DNA of 27,429 bases from a bacterium (lineage in GTDB: Bacteria; SZUA-79; Acidulodesulfobacterales; Acidulodesulfobacteraceae), in NCBI GenBank assembly GCA_021789455.1, contig JAJYJN010000008.1:1-27429 (forward strand), written 5' to 3'. Positions 1 through 7,097 of this stretch are shown here, piece after piece. Position numbers and translations under genes: made by a program. Position 1 is the stretch's first letter. Each line of letters opens with the position of its first letter. A model generated the notes under the pieces. The model ran no database searches. It was not told where the DNA came from and worked only from the letters and a program-made list of their open reading frames with translations.

Positions 1-198
1 CTTTATGCAAAAGGTTCTCCCGACCCGGATTTAATTATAAGAACCAGCGGCGAGATTAGATTGTCCGGTTTTCTGCTTTGGCAAAGCGCATATTCCGAGT
101 TTTATTTCTGCGATGTATACTGGCCGGAGTTCAGGGAAATAGATTTTTTAAGGGCTATAAGAAGCTATCAGTCGCGTCAGATAAGAGCGGGAAAGTGA
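1..198 (+). CDS. uppS: Undecaprenyl diphosphate synthase, C-terminal part (cut by window start)
   Basis: This is the last 65 codons of a cis-prenyltransferase, which makes the C55 lipid carrier for peptidoglycan and other envelope polymers by adding isopentenyl units to farnesyl diphosphate. The visible part carries the family's conserved C-terminal block: [17 protein letters not shown], then LLWQSAYSE and YWPEF. The RTSGE arginine and the glutamate just before WPEF's partner strand belong to the substrate/Mg site and dimer interface in known UppS enzymes. The usual RxSNF is RLSGF here, a variant I believe also occurs elsewhere. The reading frame is open from base 1 and ends at TGA 196-198. 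The gene downstream starts 84 bp later on the same strand. Identification is firm; the N-terminal half, with the catalytic Asp, is outside the window. Confidence 0.93.
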   Translation, partial: LYAKGSPDPDLIIRTSGEIRLSGFLLWQSAYSEFYFCDVYWPEFREIDFLRAIRSYQSRQIRAGK

Positions 199-282
199 TT
201 TAAAATGCTAAGCGGGAATCCAGAGTATTAGAAAATAAGCGATTTGCGGTCAAAAAGTTTAATCATATTAGGGGAATACAGA

Positions 283-1440
283 ATGGCTTTTAACAAAAAG
301 CAGAAAAAGACTATTGCGGCTATGAGTTCTGTAGTTGGTTTAAGGATGCTTGCGGTATTTCTTGTTTTGCCGGTTTTCGTGCTGTTCGCCGAAAAATTTA
401 CGTCAAGTTTTATTTTAATCGGAATTGCATTCGGTATTTACGGCTTATCAAGGGCAATTTTTCAGATTCCGTTCGGTTATATTTCCGATAAAATAGGAAG
501 AAAAAACGTTTTGTTTTTCGGCATGCTTTTATTCGGCATATTTACTTTTATAATAGGTTTTTCCGATAATATTTACGAACTTATACTGCTTAGGTTTCTT
601 CAAGGAGTCGCCGCAGAAAGCTCCGTGGCGTTCGCATTGGTTTCCGATACCGTTTCCGAGAGCGACAGGACAAAAGCTATGGCATTTCTGGGTATCCCTA
701 TAGGATTAAGTTTTGTCGTGGGTATCGTAATGGGTCCTTTACTTTCTTATTACTTCGGTTATCCTTTTTTATTCTATATTTCCGGCATATTCGGCATTAT
801 TTCCGCCCTTTTAATTATGGTTCTGGTGGAGGAACCCAAGAGTAAAGAAATGCTGAAAGAAATAGAAGTTTCCTTTAAAGATGCCGTCGCCGTTTTCAAA
901 AACAAAACGCTTGCAAATCTTTCCTTACAGGGTTTTCTTTTGTCTTTCTTTATGACCGTTTTCTTTTTCGGTCTGCCTTTAATAGTCAAGCATGAATTAG
1001 GAACAGGATATTATTACAAGGTTTTAATCCCTATGGTAGTATTTTCTCTTTTTGCCATGATGAAAGCTTCAAAAAAAGCCGATATGGGATATGAAGTTCA
1101 TCTATTGAAGTTAAGTTTTTTATTAATGGCTGTTTCAAGCATTTTTATGTTTTCCGATGCTAAAGGTTATGCTCTGCCGGTAATTATAATAGGCGGAATT
1201 TTGTTTTTTACCGGCTTTTCAATTACCGAACCTATAATGCCTTCTTTAGTGTCGTCTTCATCGGATAAGTCTTTTGTGGGCACTTCCATGGGGGTTTACA
1301 ATACTTTGCAATTTTCGGGAAGTTTTATAGGAGGAAGCATAGCAGGGTTGCTGTATGAAAGCTACCGCAGTTTCATACCTGCTATTCTAATTGCTTCTTC
1401 TTTAACTTGCTATCTTTTAATTATGAGGATTAAAAAATGA
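283..1440 (+). CDS. MFS transporter, YajR-like, without YAM domain
   Basis: This 385-residue major facilitator protein has about 12 predicted membrane segments. The start is ATG 283, because AGGGG lies 8 nt upstream; an in-frame TTG at 244 would add 13 residues but has no ribosome site. MFS motif A is clear after TM2 (GYISDKIGRK, about residues 65-74). The N-terminal VVGLRMLAVFLVLP, the phrase IGIAFGIYGLSRAIFQIPFG and the C-terminal MGVYNTLQFSGSFIGGSIAG closely resemble the Escherichia coli YajR pattern as I recall it. Unlike YajR, the protein ends right after TM12 and has no C-terminal ferredoxin-like YAM domain. The substrate is unknown; drug or sugar efflux is a family-level guess. Its stop overlaps the start of the CDGSH gene (ATGA), so the two are probably translationally coupled. 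Confidence 0.85.
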   Translation: MAFNKKQKKTIAAMSSVVGLRMLAVFLVLPVFVLFAEKFTSSFILIGIAFGIYGLSRAIFQIPFGYISDKIGRKNVLFFGMLLFGIFTFIIGFSDNIYELILLRFLQGVAAESSVAFALVSDTVSESDRTKAMAFLGIPIGLSFVVGIVMGPLLSYYFGYPFLFYISGIFGIISALLIMVLVEEPKSKEMLKEIEVSFKDAVAVFKNKTLANLSLQGFLLSFFMTVFFFGLPLIVKHELGTGYYYKVLIPMVVFSLFAMMKASKKADMGYEVHLLKLSFLLMAVSSIFMFSDAKGYALPVIIIGGILFFTGFSITEPIMPSLVSSSSDKSFVGTSMGVYNTLQFSGSFIGGSIAGLLYESYRSFIPAILIASSLTCYLLIMRIKK

Positions 1441-1622
1441 AAAAAGTGGATAAAGTCGATTTAAATAAATTAAAATCTAAAGTAAAGGAAAGACCTTTAT
1501 ATTACTGTAAATGCGGTTTATCCAGCAGACTGCCGTACTGCGACTGGAAACACGGATGCGATAAACCGGTTAAAGAAAGCAAAAACGATAAACCGAGTGA
1601 AAACGGCTCAGTCGATAAATAA
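1437..1622 (+). CDS. CDGSH-type iron-sulfur mini-protein
   Basis: This is a 61-residue protein. Residues about 24-39 fit the CDGSH (mitoNEET-like) 2Fe-2S motif C-x-C-x2-S-x3-P-x-C-D-x2-H: CKC, then S, P, YCD and a final H. All four expected cluster ligands (three Cys, one His) are present. The core is CDWKH instead of CDG(S/A/T)H, so the two small residues beside the last ligand are replaced by Trp and Lys. The N-terminal half is rich in Lys and Asp, and the C-terminal tail after the motif is short and polar. The protein has a single CDGSH motif; many bacterial relatives have one or two. The start ATG overlaps the stop of the MFS gene by 4 bp (ATGA), indicating coupling. Its role is unknown; redox or cluster transfer is typical of the family. 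The stop is one base away from the end of the convergent permease gene. Confidence 0.82.
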   Translation: MKKVDKVDLNKLKSKVKERPLYYCKCGLSSRLPYCDWKHGCDKPVKESKNDKPSENGSVDK

Positions 1623-1623
1623 A

Positions 1624-3195
1624 TTATATTTCAAACTCCTCCCCTATGAACTCTTCCTCGATTATCATTTTCATTTCTTCTTTCTTTATGGAGGCATTGA
1701 TTGCTATAAAGTAAAATAAGACTGCCGTTAATATCACTATTATTAAGTCGTAAGGGGATTTAACGGCATTATCTCCGCCGAAATTATTACTGCCGAAAAA
1801 AGATATAATTATAAGCGCGGCTATATAAAAAAGAAACCATAAGCCTGGCATTACTGTCTGTTTAAATTTTGTTTTAATGCCGTTAAAATTAGTAATAATA
1901 AACAGTATAATTCCGGCCGATATTCCGATGCCCAATTTCCATAATACGGTAAAAGTCGACCAGTAAATAATGAGGGTGCCTACTATAAACGCCGATAAAG
2001 AAATAATATTTGCAAAAGGCAGATAAAAAGGGCGCTTTCTTTCGGCGTCTAACTTTCTGAACGTCATAAGCCCTATGGGTCCGAGGACATAAGTAAAAAC
2101 CATTCCGGACGTAATTACGCCCACTAAAGACTGCCAGCTCGGAAACGGAAGAAGATATAACGCCGACAGGATAAAAGTCACAAGTAAAGAGATATAGGCG
2201 GTACCGTATTTATTGAAATTTTTATGAAAACTTTCCGGCAAAAATTTCATCTTGGACATTGCAAAAGTAATTCTGGAAGTCGTTCCCATATATACCAAAC
2301 CCGTAGCAAAAGGCGATATAACCGCGCCCACCATTACCATAATCGCGAATGCCGGAAGTCCGTATAAATTCAATAAATTTACGAAAGGCGAAGAAAAATT
2401 AAGCAGATTCCAATTATTATTTTTAACTGCAGGAACGGATATAATAAAACTGAATGCAAGCAAAGTATAAATTATAATGCCTATTATTACGGATAGAATT
2501 GTAGCAATGGGAACGTCTCTTCCTGGGTTTTTAGCTTCGCCGGACAAATCTATGGCCTGCCTGAAACCGAGGTATGAAAATATAACTCCGCCCAGCGATA
2601 CGCTCTTCATAACGCCGTCATATCCGTAGGGCATTAAGTTATATACGTGAAGATTTTTTATATTGCCGTTTTTAACGGAAACATATATAAGCGCTATAGA
2701 AGCGGCTAATACGATAAAAATTTTAAAGTACGTCAGGAAAGTATTAGTCTTTGCAAAAATTTTCGCGCCGAAAAAATTTAATATAAAGAAAATTAAAAGA
2801 ATAAAAAATGAAAACAACATTCCTAACTGCGTAGGAGAGTTATTTATGAATAGACCAGGAATATAACGGTTAAGATACTGAACCGTAGCTTCTGTTTCTA
2901 TGGTGCTGACGGCCGCGCCGGCTATAATGAGTATCCAGCTTGTTATAAACCCAAGAAATGCGCCGTGCGTATATTTCGGGTATCTTGCAAGACTGCCCGC
3001 CGAAGGAAGCATCGCTCCGAGTTCGCTGTAAACGAGAGCGATAAGCATAACGGCAAATCCGCTGATAAACCATGACAATATAGATGCCGGGCCTGCATAT
3101 TTTGCGCTTACATAAACGCCCAGAAGCCATCCGGAACCGATGATGGCGCTTGTCGAAGCAAAAGTCAGCTGAAGCAGATTTAATGTTTTTTTCAT
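1624..3195 (-). CDS. APC-family amino acid permease
   Basis: This is a 523-residue polytopic membrane protein with about 12-14 hydrophobic segments. TM1 contains the broken-helix signature of the amino acid-polyamine-organocation superfamily (SAIIGSGWLLG, about residues 17-26, followed by AGPASILSWFISG). A second conserved block, YLGFRQAIDLSGEAKNPGRD, matches the TM6-loop region of APC carriers, where the substrate backbone is bound. The GSGWL form of TM1 resembles the aspartate:proton symporter (YveA-like) branch, so uptake of an acidic or neutral amino acid with H+ is a reasonable guess. The tail is strongly acidic (IIEEEFIGEEFEI). The start ATG has a short-spaced AAAGGG upstream. The gene is convergent with the CDGSH gene (1-bp gap, no visible terminator) and has its own promoter candidate at 3241-3269. 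Confidence 0.85.
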   Translation of the reverse strand: MKKTLNLLQLTFASTSAIIGSGWLLGVYVSAKYAGPASILSWFISGFAVMLIALVYSELGAMLPSAGSLARYPKYTHGAFLGFITSWILIIAGAAVSTIETEATVQYLNRYIPGLFINNSPTQLGMLFSFFILLIFFILNFFGAKIFAKTNTFLTYFKIFIVLAASIALIYVSVKNGNIKNLHVYNLMPYGYDGVMKSVSLGGVIFSYLGFRQAIDLSGEAKNPGRDVPIATILSVIIGIIIYTLLAFSFIISVPAVKNNNWNLLNFSSPFVNLLNLYGLPAFAIMVMVGAVISPFATGLVYMGTTSRITFAMSKMKFLPESFHKNFNKYGTAYISLLVTFILSALYLLPFPSWQSLVGVITSGMVFTYVLGPIGLMTFRKLDAERKRPFYLPFANIISLSAFIVGTLIIYWSTFTVLWKLGIGISAGIILFIITNFNGIKTKFKQTVMPGLWFLFYIAALIIISFFGSNNFGGDNAVKSPYDLIIVILTAVLFYFIAINASIKKEEMKMIIEEEFIGEEFEI

Positions 3196-3240
3196 GACCC
3201 TTTCGTTATTTGATTTAAAAAATATAATATGATTTAATGT

Positions 3241-3269
3241 ATTATATTAATCATTTTTTAATAAAACAA
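3241..3269 (-). promoter_or_regulatory. Sigma-70-type promoter for the APC permease
   Basis: On the minus strand there is TTGTTT (3269-3264), a 17-bp spacer and a perfect TATAAT (3246-3241). The predicted transcript start is near 3234, about 40 nt before the ATG at 3195. The same TTGTTT-17-TATAAT arrangement occurs upstream of trpS, which supports it. No experimental basis. Confidence 0.5.
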
Positions 3270-3332
3270 CTATAAAAATAATATTTCCAAAATTGCCGAT
3301 AGAATGTTTAAGTTATAATAAAATGTTTTAAA

Positions 3333-3420
3333 GAAAAAGGTGTCAGATTTTTTTTCCGCTTTTGTTAAGGTCAATTAATATATAAAGTGTATTGCGGAAA
3401 ATTAATCTGACGCCTTTTTC
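3333..3420. repeat. Imperfect inverted repeat, REP-like (element 1)
   Basis: Two 27-nt arms (3333-3359 and 3394-3420) are inverted copies with about three mismatches, one of them a G-T type change (GGTGTCAGATT versus AATCTGACGCC). A 34-nt AT-rich spacer separates them. The arms share the GGnGnCAGAnTT plan of the palindromes at 4389 and 5907. It lies in the 261-bp gap between the divergent permease and trxB genes, about 37 bp before trxB. It could be a REPIN-like element mobilised by an absent REP-associated (Y1) transposase, or a leader hairpin for trxB. The rest of this gap is AT-rich and shows only the permease promoter. Confidence 0.65.
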
Positions 3421-3456
3421 CAAATAAATATTTATAATACAAAGGAGGATTTTCTG

Positions 3457-4371
3457 ATGATTTACGACGTAGTTATAATCGGCGGCGGTCCCGCCGGACT
3501 ATCGGCGGCTATATATGCCTTAAGAGCGCGCCTTAACATTGTTCTGATAGAAAAAATGGCAGTAGGCGGTCAGATAGCTCTTACCGACAATATAGAAAAT
3601 TATCCGGGATTTCCGTCTCTTTCAGGCGTAGAGTTAATGCAGAAATTTGAAGAACACGCTAAAGGATTGGGCTTGCAAATCATATACGACGAAATAAAAG
3701 ACATAATCGACGACGGCGAATATAAAACTTTAAGGGGCGTTAACGAAAATTATCAGGCTAAAACTGTTATTATAACGGTAGGGGCATCGCCTAAAAGACT
3801 TAATATACCAGGCGAAAGAGAGTTTACCGGAAGAGGCGTATCATACTGCGCCACCTGCGACGGCCCTTTTTTTAAAGACCAGGATATAGCCGTAGTCGGC
3901 GGCGGGGACGCCGCTTTAAAAGAGGCTAACTATTTGACTAAAATCGTTAAATCGGTGACTTTAATTCATAGAAGAAAGGAATTCAGGGCTGAAAAAATAA
4001 TTCAGGAAAGACTTCATAATGCAAATAACGTGATTATGGAACTAGAGCATGTTTCCGTTTCTATAAACGGAAACAAAACCGTAGAATCGATAACTATCGA
4101 AAACGTTAAAACCAAAGAAAGAAAAACCGTGCCGGTTAAAGGAGTTTTTATTTTTATCGGCATTAATCCTCAAACATCTTTTCTTAAAAACATCGAAAAA
4201 GACGAACACGGTTTTATAAAAACGGATCCCTACACGCTTATGACGTCAATGCCCGGAGTATTTTGCGCCGGCGACGCCCATTCCAAGAAACTGCTTCAGG
4301 TTGCCACCGCAGTCGGCGAAGGCGCTCTTGCGGCAACCGCGGCGGAAGAATTTATCTGTGACGTCTGTTAA
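3457..4371 (+). CDS. trxB: Thioredoxin reductase
   Basis: This is a 304-residue FAD/NADPH disulfide reductase of the low-Mr thioredoxin reductase type, which passes electrons from NADPH to thioredoxin in the cytoplasm. The FAD-binding GGGPAG is at residues 9-14. The redox-active dithiol is C131-A-T-C134. The NADP domain has GGGDAA (148-153) and the 2'-phosphate-binding pattern HRRKEFR (171-177). The C-terminal FAD block is GVFCAGDA, followed by QVATAVGEGALAA. Length is normal for the family (about 300-320). The start ATG has a strong AAAGGAGG 9-10 nt upstream. The gene converges with the dsrE-like gene across a perfect palindrome at 4389-4417. NADPH preference is inferred from HRRxxxR. A redox partner thioredoxin is not in the window. 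Confidence 0.95.
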   Translation: MIYDVVIIGGGPAGLSAAIYALRARLNIVLIEKMAVGGQIALTDNIENYPGFPSLSGVELMQKFEEHAKGLGLQIIYDEIKDIIDDGEYKTLRGVNENYQAKTVIITVGASPKRLNIPGEREFTGRGVSYCATCDGPFFKDQDIAVVGGGDAALKEANYLTKIVKSVTLIHRRKEFRAEKIIQERLHNANNVIMELEHVSVSINGNKTVESITIENVKTKERKTVPVKGVFIFIGINPQTSFLKNIEKDEHGFIKTDPYTLMTSMPGVFCAGDAHSKKLLQVATAVGEGALAATAAEEFICDVC

Positions 4372-4388
4372 GGCTTTTCCATTTTGTG

Positions 4389-4417
4389 ATGGTGCCAGAA
4401 TTCAATTCTGGCACCAT
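4389..4417. repeat. Perfect palindrome, REP-like (element 2), likely bidirectional terminator
   Basis: A 14-nt arm (4389-4402, containing GGTGCCAGAATT) and its exact reverse complement (4404-4417) flank a single C. The 15-nt core CAGAATTCAATTCTG is identical to that of element 3 at 5907-5933, while the outer stem bases differ in a compensated way. It sits exactly between the convergent stops of trxB and the dsrE-like gene. It could end transcription from both sides, although no long T-run follows. Confidence 0.8.
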
Positions 4418-4422
4418 AGTTA

Positions 4423-4800
4423 TTAATACGAAAGCGTTTTTACGTTATCGTCCATAACCATTTGAACTACGTATGCTCCGCCTACTACGCCGCTGCATTC
4501 TTCAATTAAATCTTCTTTGGTGAAATCGTTTAATTCTAATGCCGGAGTGCAGACTTTAAAAACTACTCCCGCATCATAGGCGTCTTTAATAAAATCGTAT
4601 ATCGATTTAGGACTGCCCTCTTTTGCCCTGAGATTTTCCGCAACGCCTTTTTTCATTAAAAGTCCGGCATCCGCCGTCAGCACCATTTCTACTTCGTAAT
4701 CCATTACCGCCGCCGCCGCCGCCTGGAAAAAAGGCGCTCCAAGAGCATGGGGATTTGAAGGGGAAGTGTTTTGAAGCATAATAAAAAGTTTGTTTGCCAT
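4423..4800 (-). CDS. DsrE-family protein
   Basis: This is a 125-residue soluble protein of the DsrE/DsrF-like fold (a sulfur-relay or 'predicted peroxiredoxin' family). Visible family traits are the N-terminal strand NKLFIMLQ, an Ala-rich helix after NPHALGAPFFQAA, the strand VEMVLTADAG and a late strand with Cys84 in FKVCTPAL. A second cysteine is C102 and the ending is typical (AYVVQMVMDDNV). Cys84 is the better candidate for a persulfide-carrying residue. I start it at ATG 4800, because the GGAGGT ribosome site (4811-4816) lies between that ATG and an upstream in-frame ATG at 4818, which would place the ribosome site inside the coding region. It follows trpS by 42 bp on the same strand and may be cotranscribed. 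A sulfur-trafficking role is inferred from family only. Confidence 0.75.
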   Translation of the reverse strand: MANKLFIMLQNTSPSNPHALGAPFFQAAAAAVMDYEVEMVLTADAGLLMKKGVAENLRAKEGSPKSIYDFIKDAYDAGVVFKVCTPALELNDFTKEDLIEECSGVVGGAYVVQMVMDDNVKTLSY

Positions 4801-4810
4801 AATATTTATT

Positions 4811-4816
4811 ACCTCC
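4811..4816 (-). promoter_or_regulatory. Ribosome binding site deciding the dsrE-like start
   Basis: GGAGGT on the minus strand lies 10-11 nt before ATG 4800. It overlaps the codons just after the alternative ATG at 4818, which argues for the shorter protein. Confidence 0.6.
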
Positions 4817-4842
4817 ATTTTTTAAAATTTTTTGATGAATAT

Positions 4843-5883
4843 TTATTTATTATACAATATTTCCATTGAATTTTTAACTTCTTTTATCGTTTCGGATGCG
4901 ATTATTCGGGATTTTTTAGTTCCGTCAAACAGTATATCCCACACTTCGTCTTTGTTTTTTAGATAATGATTTCTTCGCTCATTCATCGGTTCCAATAAAG
5001 ATTTAAGAACTCCGAACAGATTTTCCTTGCACTTTACGCAGCCTATTTTTCCGTTTTTGCAGTTATATTCCGTTTCTTTAATTAAATCGCCGCCGGAAAA
5101 AGCCTTGTGGTAAGAGAATATAGTGCATATATCGGGATTGCCTTTATCGGTCGGGTGAATTCTGTTTTTGTCCGTTAGCGCCGATCTAATTTTATTTTTT
5201 ACGGAATCGAAATCGTCCGAAAGATTTATCGCGTTTCCGTATGATTTGCTCATTTTTAAATTTCCGTCTAGTCCGACGAGTTTTGGGGATTCGCCGATAA
5301 GTGCGGAAGGCTCTGCAAGTTTGCCGGAATATAATTCGTTAAATTTTCTTATTATTTTCCTTGCTATTTCTATATGCGGAAGCTGGTCTACGCCTACCGG
5401 CACCAAATCTGCTTTAAAAACGGCGATATCTGCGGTCTGGCTTACCGGATAGCCGAGAAATCCGTAAGTTAATTCTTTGTAGCCCCTTTCTTTAGCCTCG
5501 GTTTTAATGGTAGGATTATGCCTTAAGGGGTTTACCGAAACAAGCATGGAAAAAAAAGTCGTCAGTTCCGAAATTTCCGGTATCATAGACTGTATCGCTA
5601 TAGTGGATATTTTCGGGTCTATTCCCGCCGAAAGATAATCTAAAGCGACAAGGAAGATATTCTCTTTAAGTTTTTCGGGATGTTCGAAATTAGTCGTCAG
5701 CGCCTGAACGTCCGCTATTAAAATAAAAGTTTCGTATTTACCCTGAAGCATTATCCTGTTTTTTAAAGAACCTGCGTAATGTCCCAGGTGAAGCGGCCCG
5801 GTTGGTCTGTCTCCTGTCAATATTCTTTTGTATTTGTATTTTGATTCGTCGGCTATTGCCGAATTGTCGGTTTTTAAATCCAT
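4843..5883 (-). CDS. trpS: Tryptophanyl-tRNA synthetase
   Basis: This is a 346-residue class I aminoacyl-tRNA synthetase that charges tRNA-Trp. The nucleotide-binding HIGH-type motif is HLGH (32-35, in RPTGPLHLGHYAGSL) and the KMSKS motif is exact (210-214). The Trp/tRNA-binding middle section includes FLGYPVSQTADI (142-153) and PVGVDQLPHIE. The C-terminal part has a cysteine group (C253, C275, C282, C285, with GCVKCKENL) like that in many bacterial TrpRS. I start it at ATG 5883, which has AAGGA 9 nt upstream. The frame stays open for 18 more codons to an ATG at 5937, but those codons are the translation of a palindromic repeat. The promoter is predicted at 5958-5986. No T-box or other tRNA-sensing leader is visible. 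The dsrE-like gene follows on the same strand. Confidence 0.95.
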   Translation of the reverse strand: MDLKTDNSAIADESKYKYKRILTGDRPTGPLHLGHYAGSLKNRIMLQGKYETFILIADVQALTTNFEHPEKLKENIFLVALDYLSAGIDPKISTIAIQSMIPEISELTTFFSMLVSVNPLRHNPTIKTEAKERGYKELTYGFLGYPVSQTADIAVFKADLVPVGVDQLPHIEIARKIIRKFNELYSGKLAEPSALIGESPKLVGLDGNLKMSKSYGNAINLSDDFDSVKNKIRSALTDKNRIHPTDKGNPDICTIFSYHKAFSGGDLIKETEYNCKNGKIGCVKCKENLFGVLKSLLEPMNERRNHYLKNKDEVWDILFDGTKKSRIIASETIKEVKNSMEILYNK

Positions 5884-5906
5884 AATTTTAATTCCTTTTT
5901 TAAACA

Positions 5907-5933
5907 CGGGGACAGAATTCAATTCTGTCCCCG
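5907..5933. repeat. Perfect palindrome, REP-like (element 3) in the trpS leader
   Basis: A 13-nt arm (5907-5919, CGGGGACAGAATT) pairs perfectly with 5921-5933 around a single C. The core is identical to element 2. It lies 23 bp before the trpS start and inside the predicted trpS transcript, so it would fold as a stable leader hairpin. It also generates a false N-terminal extension of trpS in a naive translation. Confidence 0.8.
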
Positions 5934-5947
5934 CCACAAATTGATTT

Positions 5948-5975
5948 TTAACTTTAGATTATATTATGTTATAAT
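5948..5975 (+). promoter_or_regulatory. nadA: Possible sigma-70 promoter for nadA
   Basis: TTAACT (5948-5953), a 16-bp spacer and TATAAT (5970-5975) on the plus strand would start transcription near 5982, about 134 nt before nadA. It interleaves with the divergent trpS promoter, so the two may compete for polymerase. AT-rich sequence makes chance matches likely. Confidence 0.35.
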
Positions 5976-5986
5976 GTTATAAACAA
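5958..5986 (-). promoter_or_regulatory. trpS: Sigma-70-type promoter for trpS
   Basis: On the minus strand there is TTGTTT (5986-5981), a 17-bp spacer and TATAAT (5963-5958). The predicted start is near 5951, giving a leader of about 68 nt that contains palindrome element 3. It overlaps a possible plus-strand promoter for nadA. Confidence 0.5.
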
Positions 5987-6115
5987 GTTAAAAATCTCGA
6001 TGACGATAATGACGGAATGTATTAAATAATAAACTAATGTAAATAAAACGCCGAATAGGATTAAATTTAGATATATAAACGTTAAATTTTAATTCGCGGC
6101 TATATAAGGTTAAAT

Positions 6116-7057
6116 ATGAATAATAACGACGAAAATAAAGAAGAAAATTCCGGCTCGGTAAAATACAAACAAAAGTTTTTAAAAGAACTTTTAAGAAAAA
6201 AAAATGCAATATTGCTTGCCCATAACTATCAGAGGGACGAAATACAAGAAATTGCCGATTTTCAAGGAGATTCGCTTGAACTTTCTATAAAAGCTAATAA
6301 AACCGATGCCGATATAATAGTTTTTTGCGGCGTAAGATTTATGGCGGAAAGCGCGGCTATTATGAATCCGGAAAAAACCGTCATTCTTCCAAACGAAAAT
6401 GCCGGCTGTCCAATGGTTGACATGATAACGGCGCAAGATATTCTTAACTTAAAAAAAGATTATCCCGATGCCCCCGTCGTTGCTTACGTCAACACGTCTG
6501 CGGAATGCAAAGCCGTTTCCGATATTTGCTGTACGTCGGCTAACGCCGTTAAAGTCGTTAACTCGTTAAGCTCTAAAAGAGCGATAATGGTTCCCGATAA
6601 AAATTTAGGAAGTTACGTTCAAAGGTTTACCGACAAAGAAGTTATAAACTGGCCGGGTTACTGTCCGCCGCATAAAAGAACTACGCCGGAAGATATCAAA
6701 GTTCTTAAACAAAAATATCCTGGAGCCGTGTTTGTAGCCCATCCGGAATCTTCACCCGAAACTATCGATGTTGCCGACCATGTTTCATCTACTTCCGGCA
6801 TGTATAAATTTGTCAGGGAATCAACCGCAAAATATTTTATTATCGGAACCGAAAGGGGCATAATGTATAAAATGAAGAAAGAAAATCCCGGCAAAGTATT
6901 TATTCCGTCAAATAATGGTTTAGTCTGTCCTAATATGAAAAAAACGCATTTGGACGATGTTATTAATTCATTGGCTCAGATGAAGAATATTATTAAAATT
7001 CCTGAAGACGTTAGAATCAAGGCAAGAAAATCTATTGAAAATATGTTAGCCCTTTAG
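6116..7057 (+). CDS. nadA: Quinolinate synthase
   Basis: This is a 313-residue 4Fe-4S enzyme that condenses iminoaspartate with dihydroxyacetone phosphate to quinolinate, the first committed step of NAD synthesis. The start of the fold is clear ([20 protein letters not shown], 32-51). The three conserved cluster ligands fit C98 (NENAGCPM), C183 (WPGYCPPH) and C271 (GLVCPNM). Their spacings of 85 and 88 residues are close to those in Thermotoga NadA. C138-C139 ([13 protein letters not shown]) is another conserved patch. The length is that of the compact NadA class. The start ATG has a modest AAGG 6 nt upstream, and the first 14 residues are polar and probably disordered. The nadB and nadC partners are not in the window. 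glyQ follows after 40 bp in the same direction. Confidence 0.95.
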   Translation: MNNNDENKEENSGSVKYKQKFLKELLRKKNAILLAHNYQRDEIQEIADFQGDSLELSIKANKTDADIIVFCGVRFMAESAAIMNPEKTVILPNENAGCPMVDMITAQDILNLKKDYPDAPVVAYVNTSAECKAVSDICCTSANAVKVVNSLSSKRAIMVPDKNLGSYVQRFTDKEVINWPGYCPPHKRTTPEDIKVLKQKYPGAVFVAHPESSPETIDVADHVSSTSGMYKFVRESTAKYFIIGTERGIMYKMKKENPGKVFIPSNNGLVCPNMKKTHLDDVINSLAQMKNIIKIPEDVRIKARKSIENMLAL

Positions 7058-7082
7058 TATAATTTTAATTCAATTTTACTTT

Positions 7083-7091
7083 AAAAAGGGG
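7083..7091 (+). promoter_or_regulatory. glyQ: Ribosome binding site for the ATT start of glyQ
   Basis: AAAAAGGGG at 7083-7091 is placed 6 nt before ATT 7098. No ATG, GTG or TTG lies in frame at a suitable distance, so this site is the main evidence for a non-canonical start. Confidence 0.6.
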
Positions 7092-7097
7092 AAGTCT

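Noticed and set aside
1600..1640. Terminator between the CDGSH and permease genes
   Set aside because: The convergent stops are one base apart and I see no stem-loop with a T-run.
3362..3386. TTGTTA and TATAAA as a trxB promoter
   Set aside because: The spacer is only 13 bp and the match lies inside the inverted repeat; too weak to annotate.
5884..6115. T-box or tryptophan-responsive leader before trpS
   Set aside because: No conserved T-box sequence, specifier stem or Trp-rich leader peptide could be found; only the REP-like palindrome is present.
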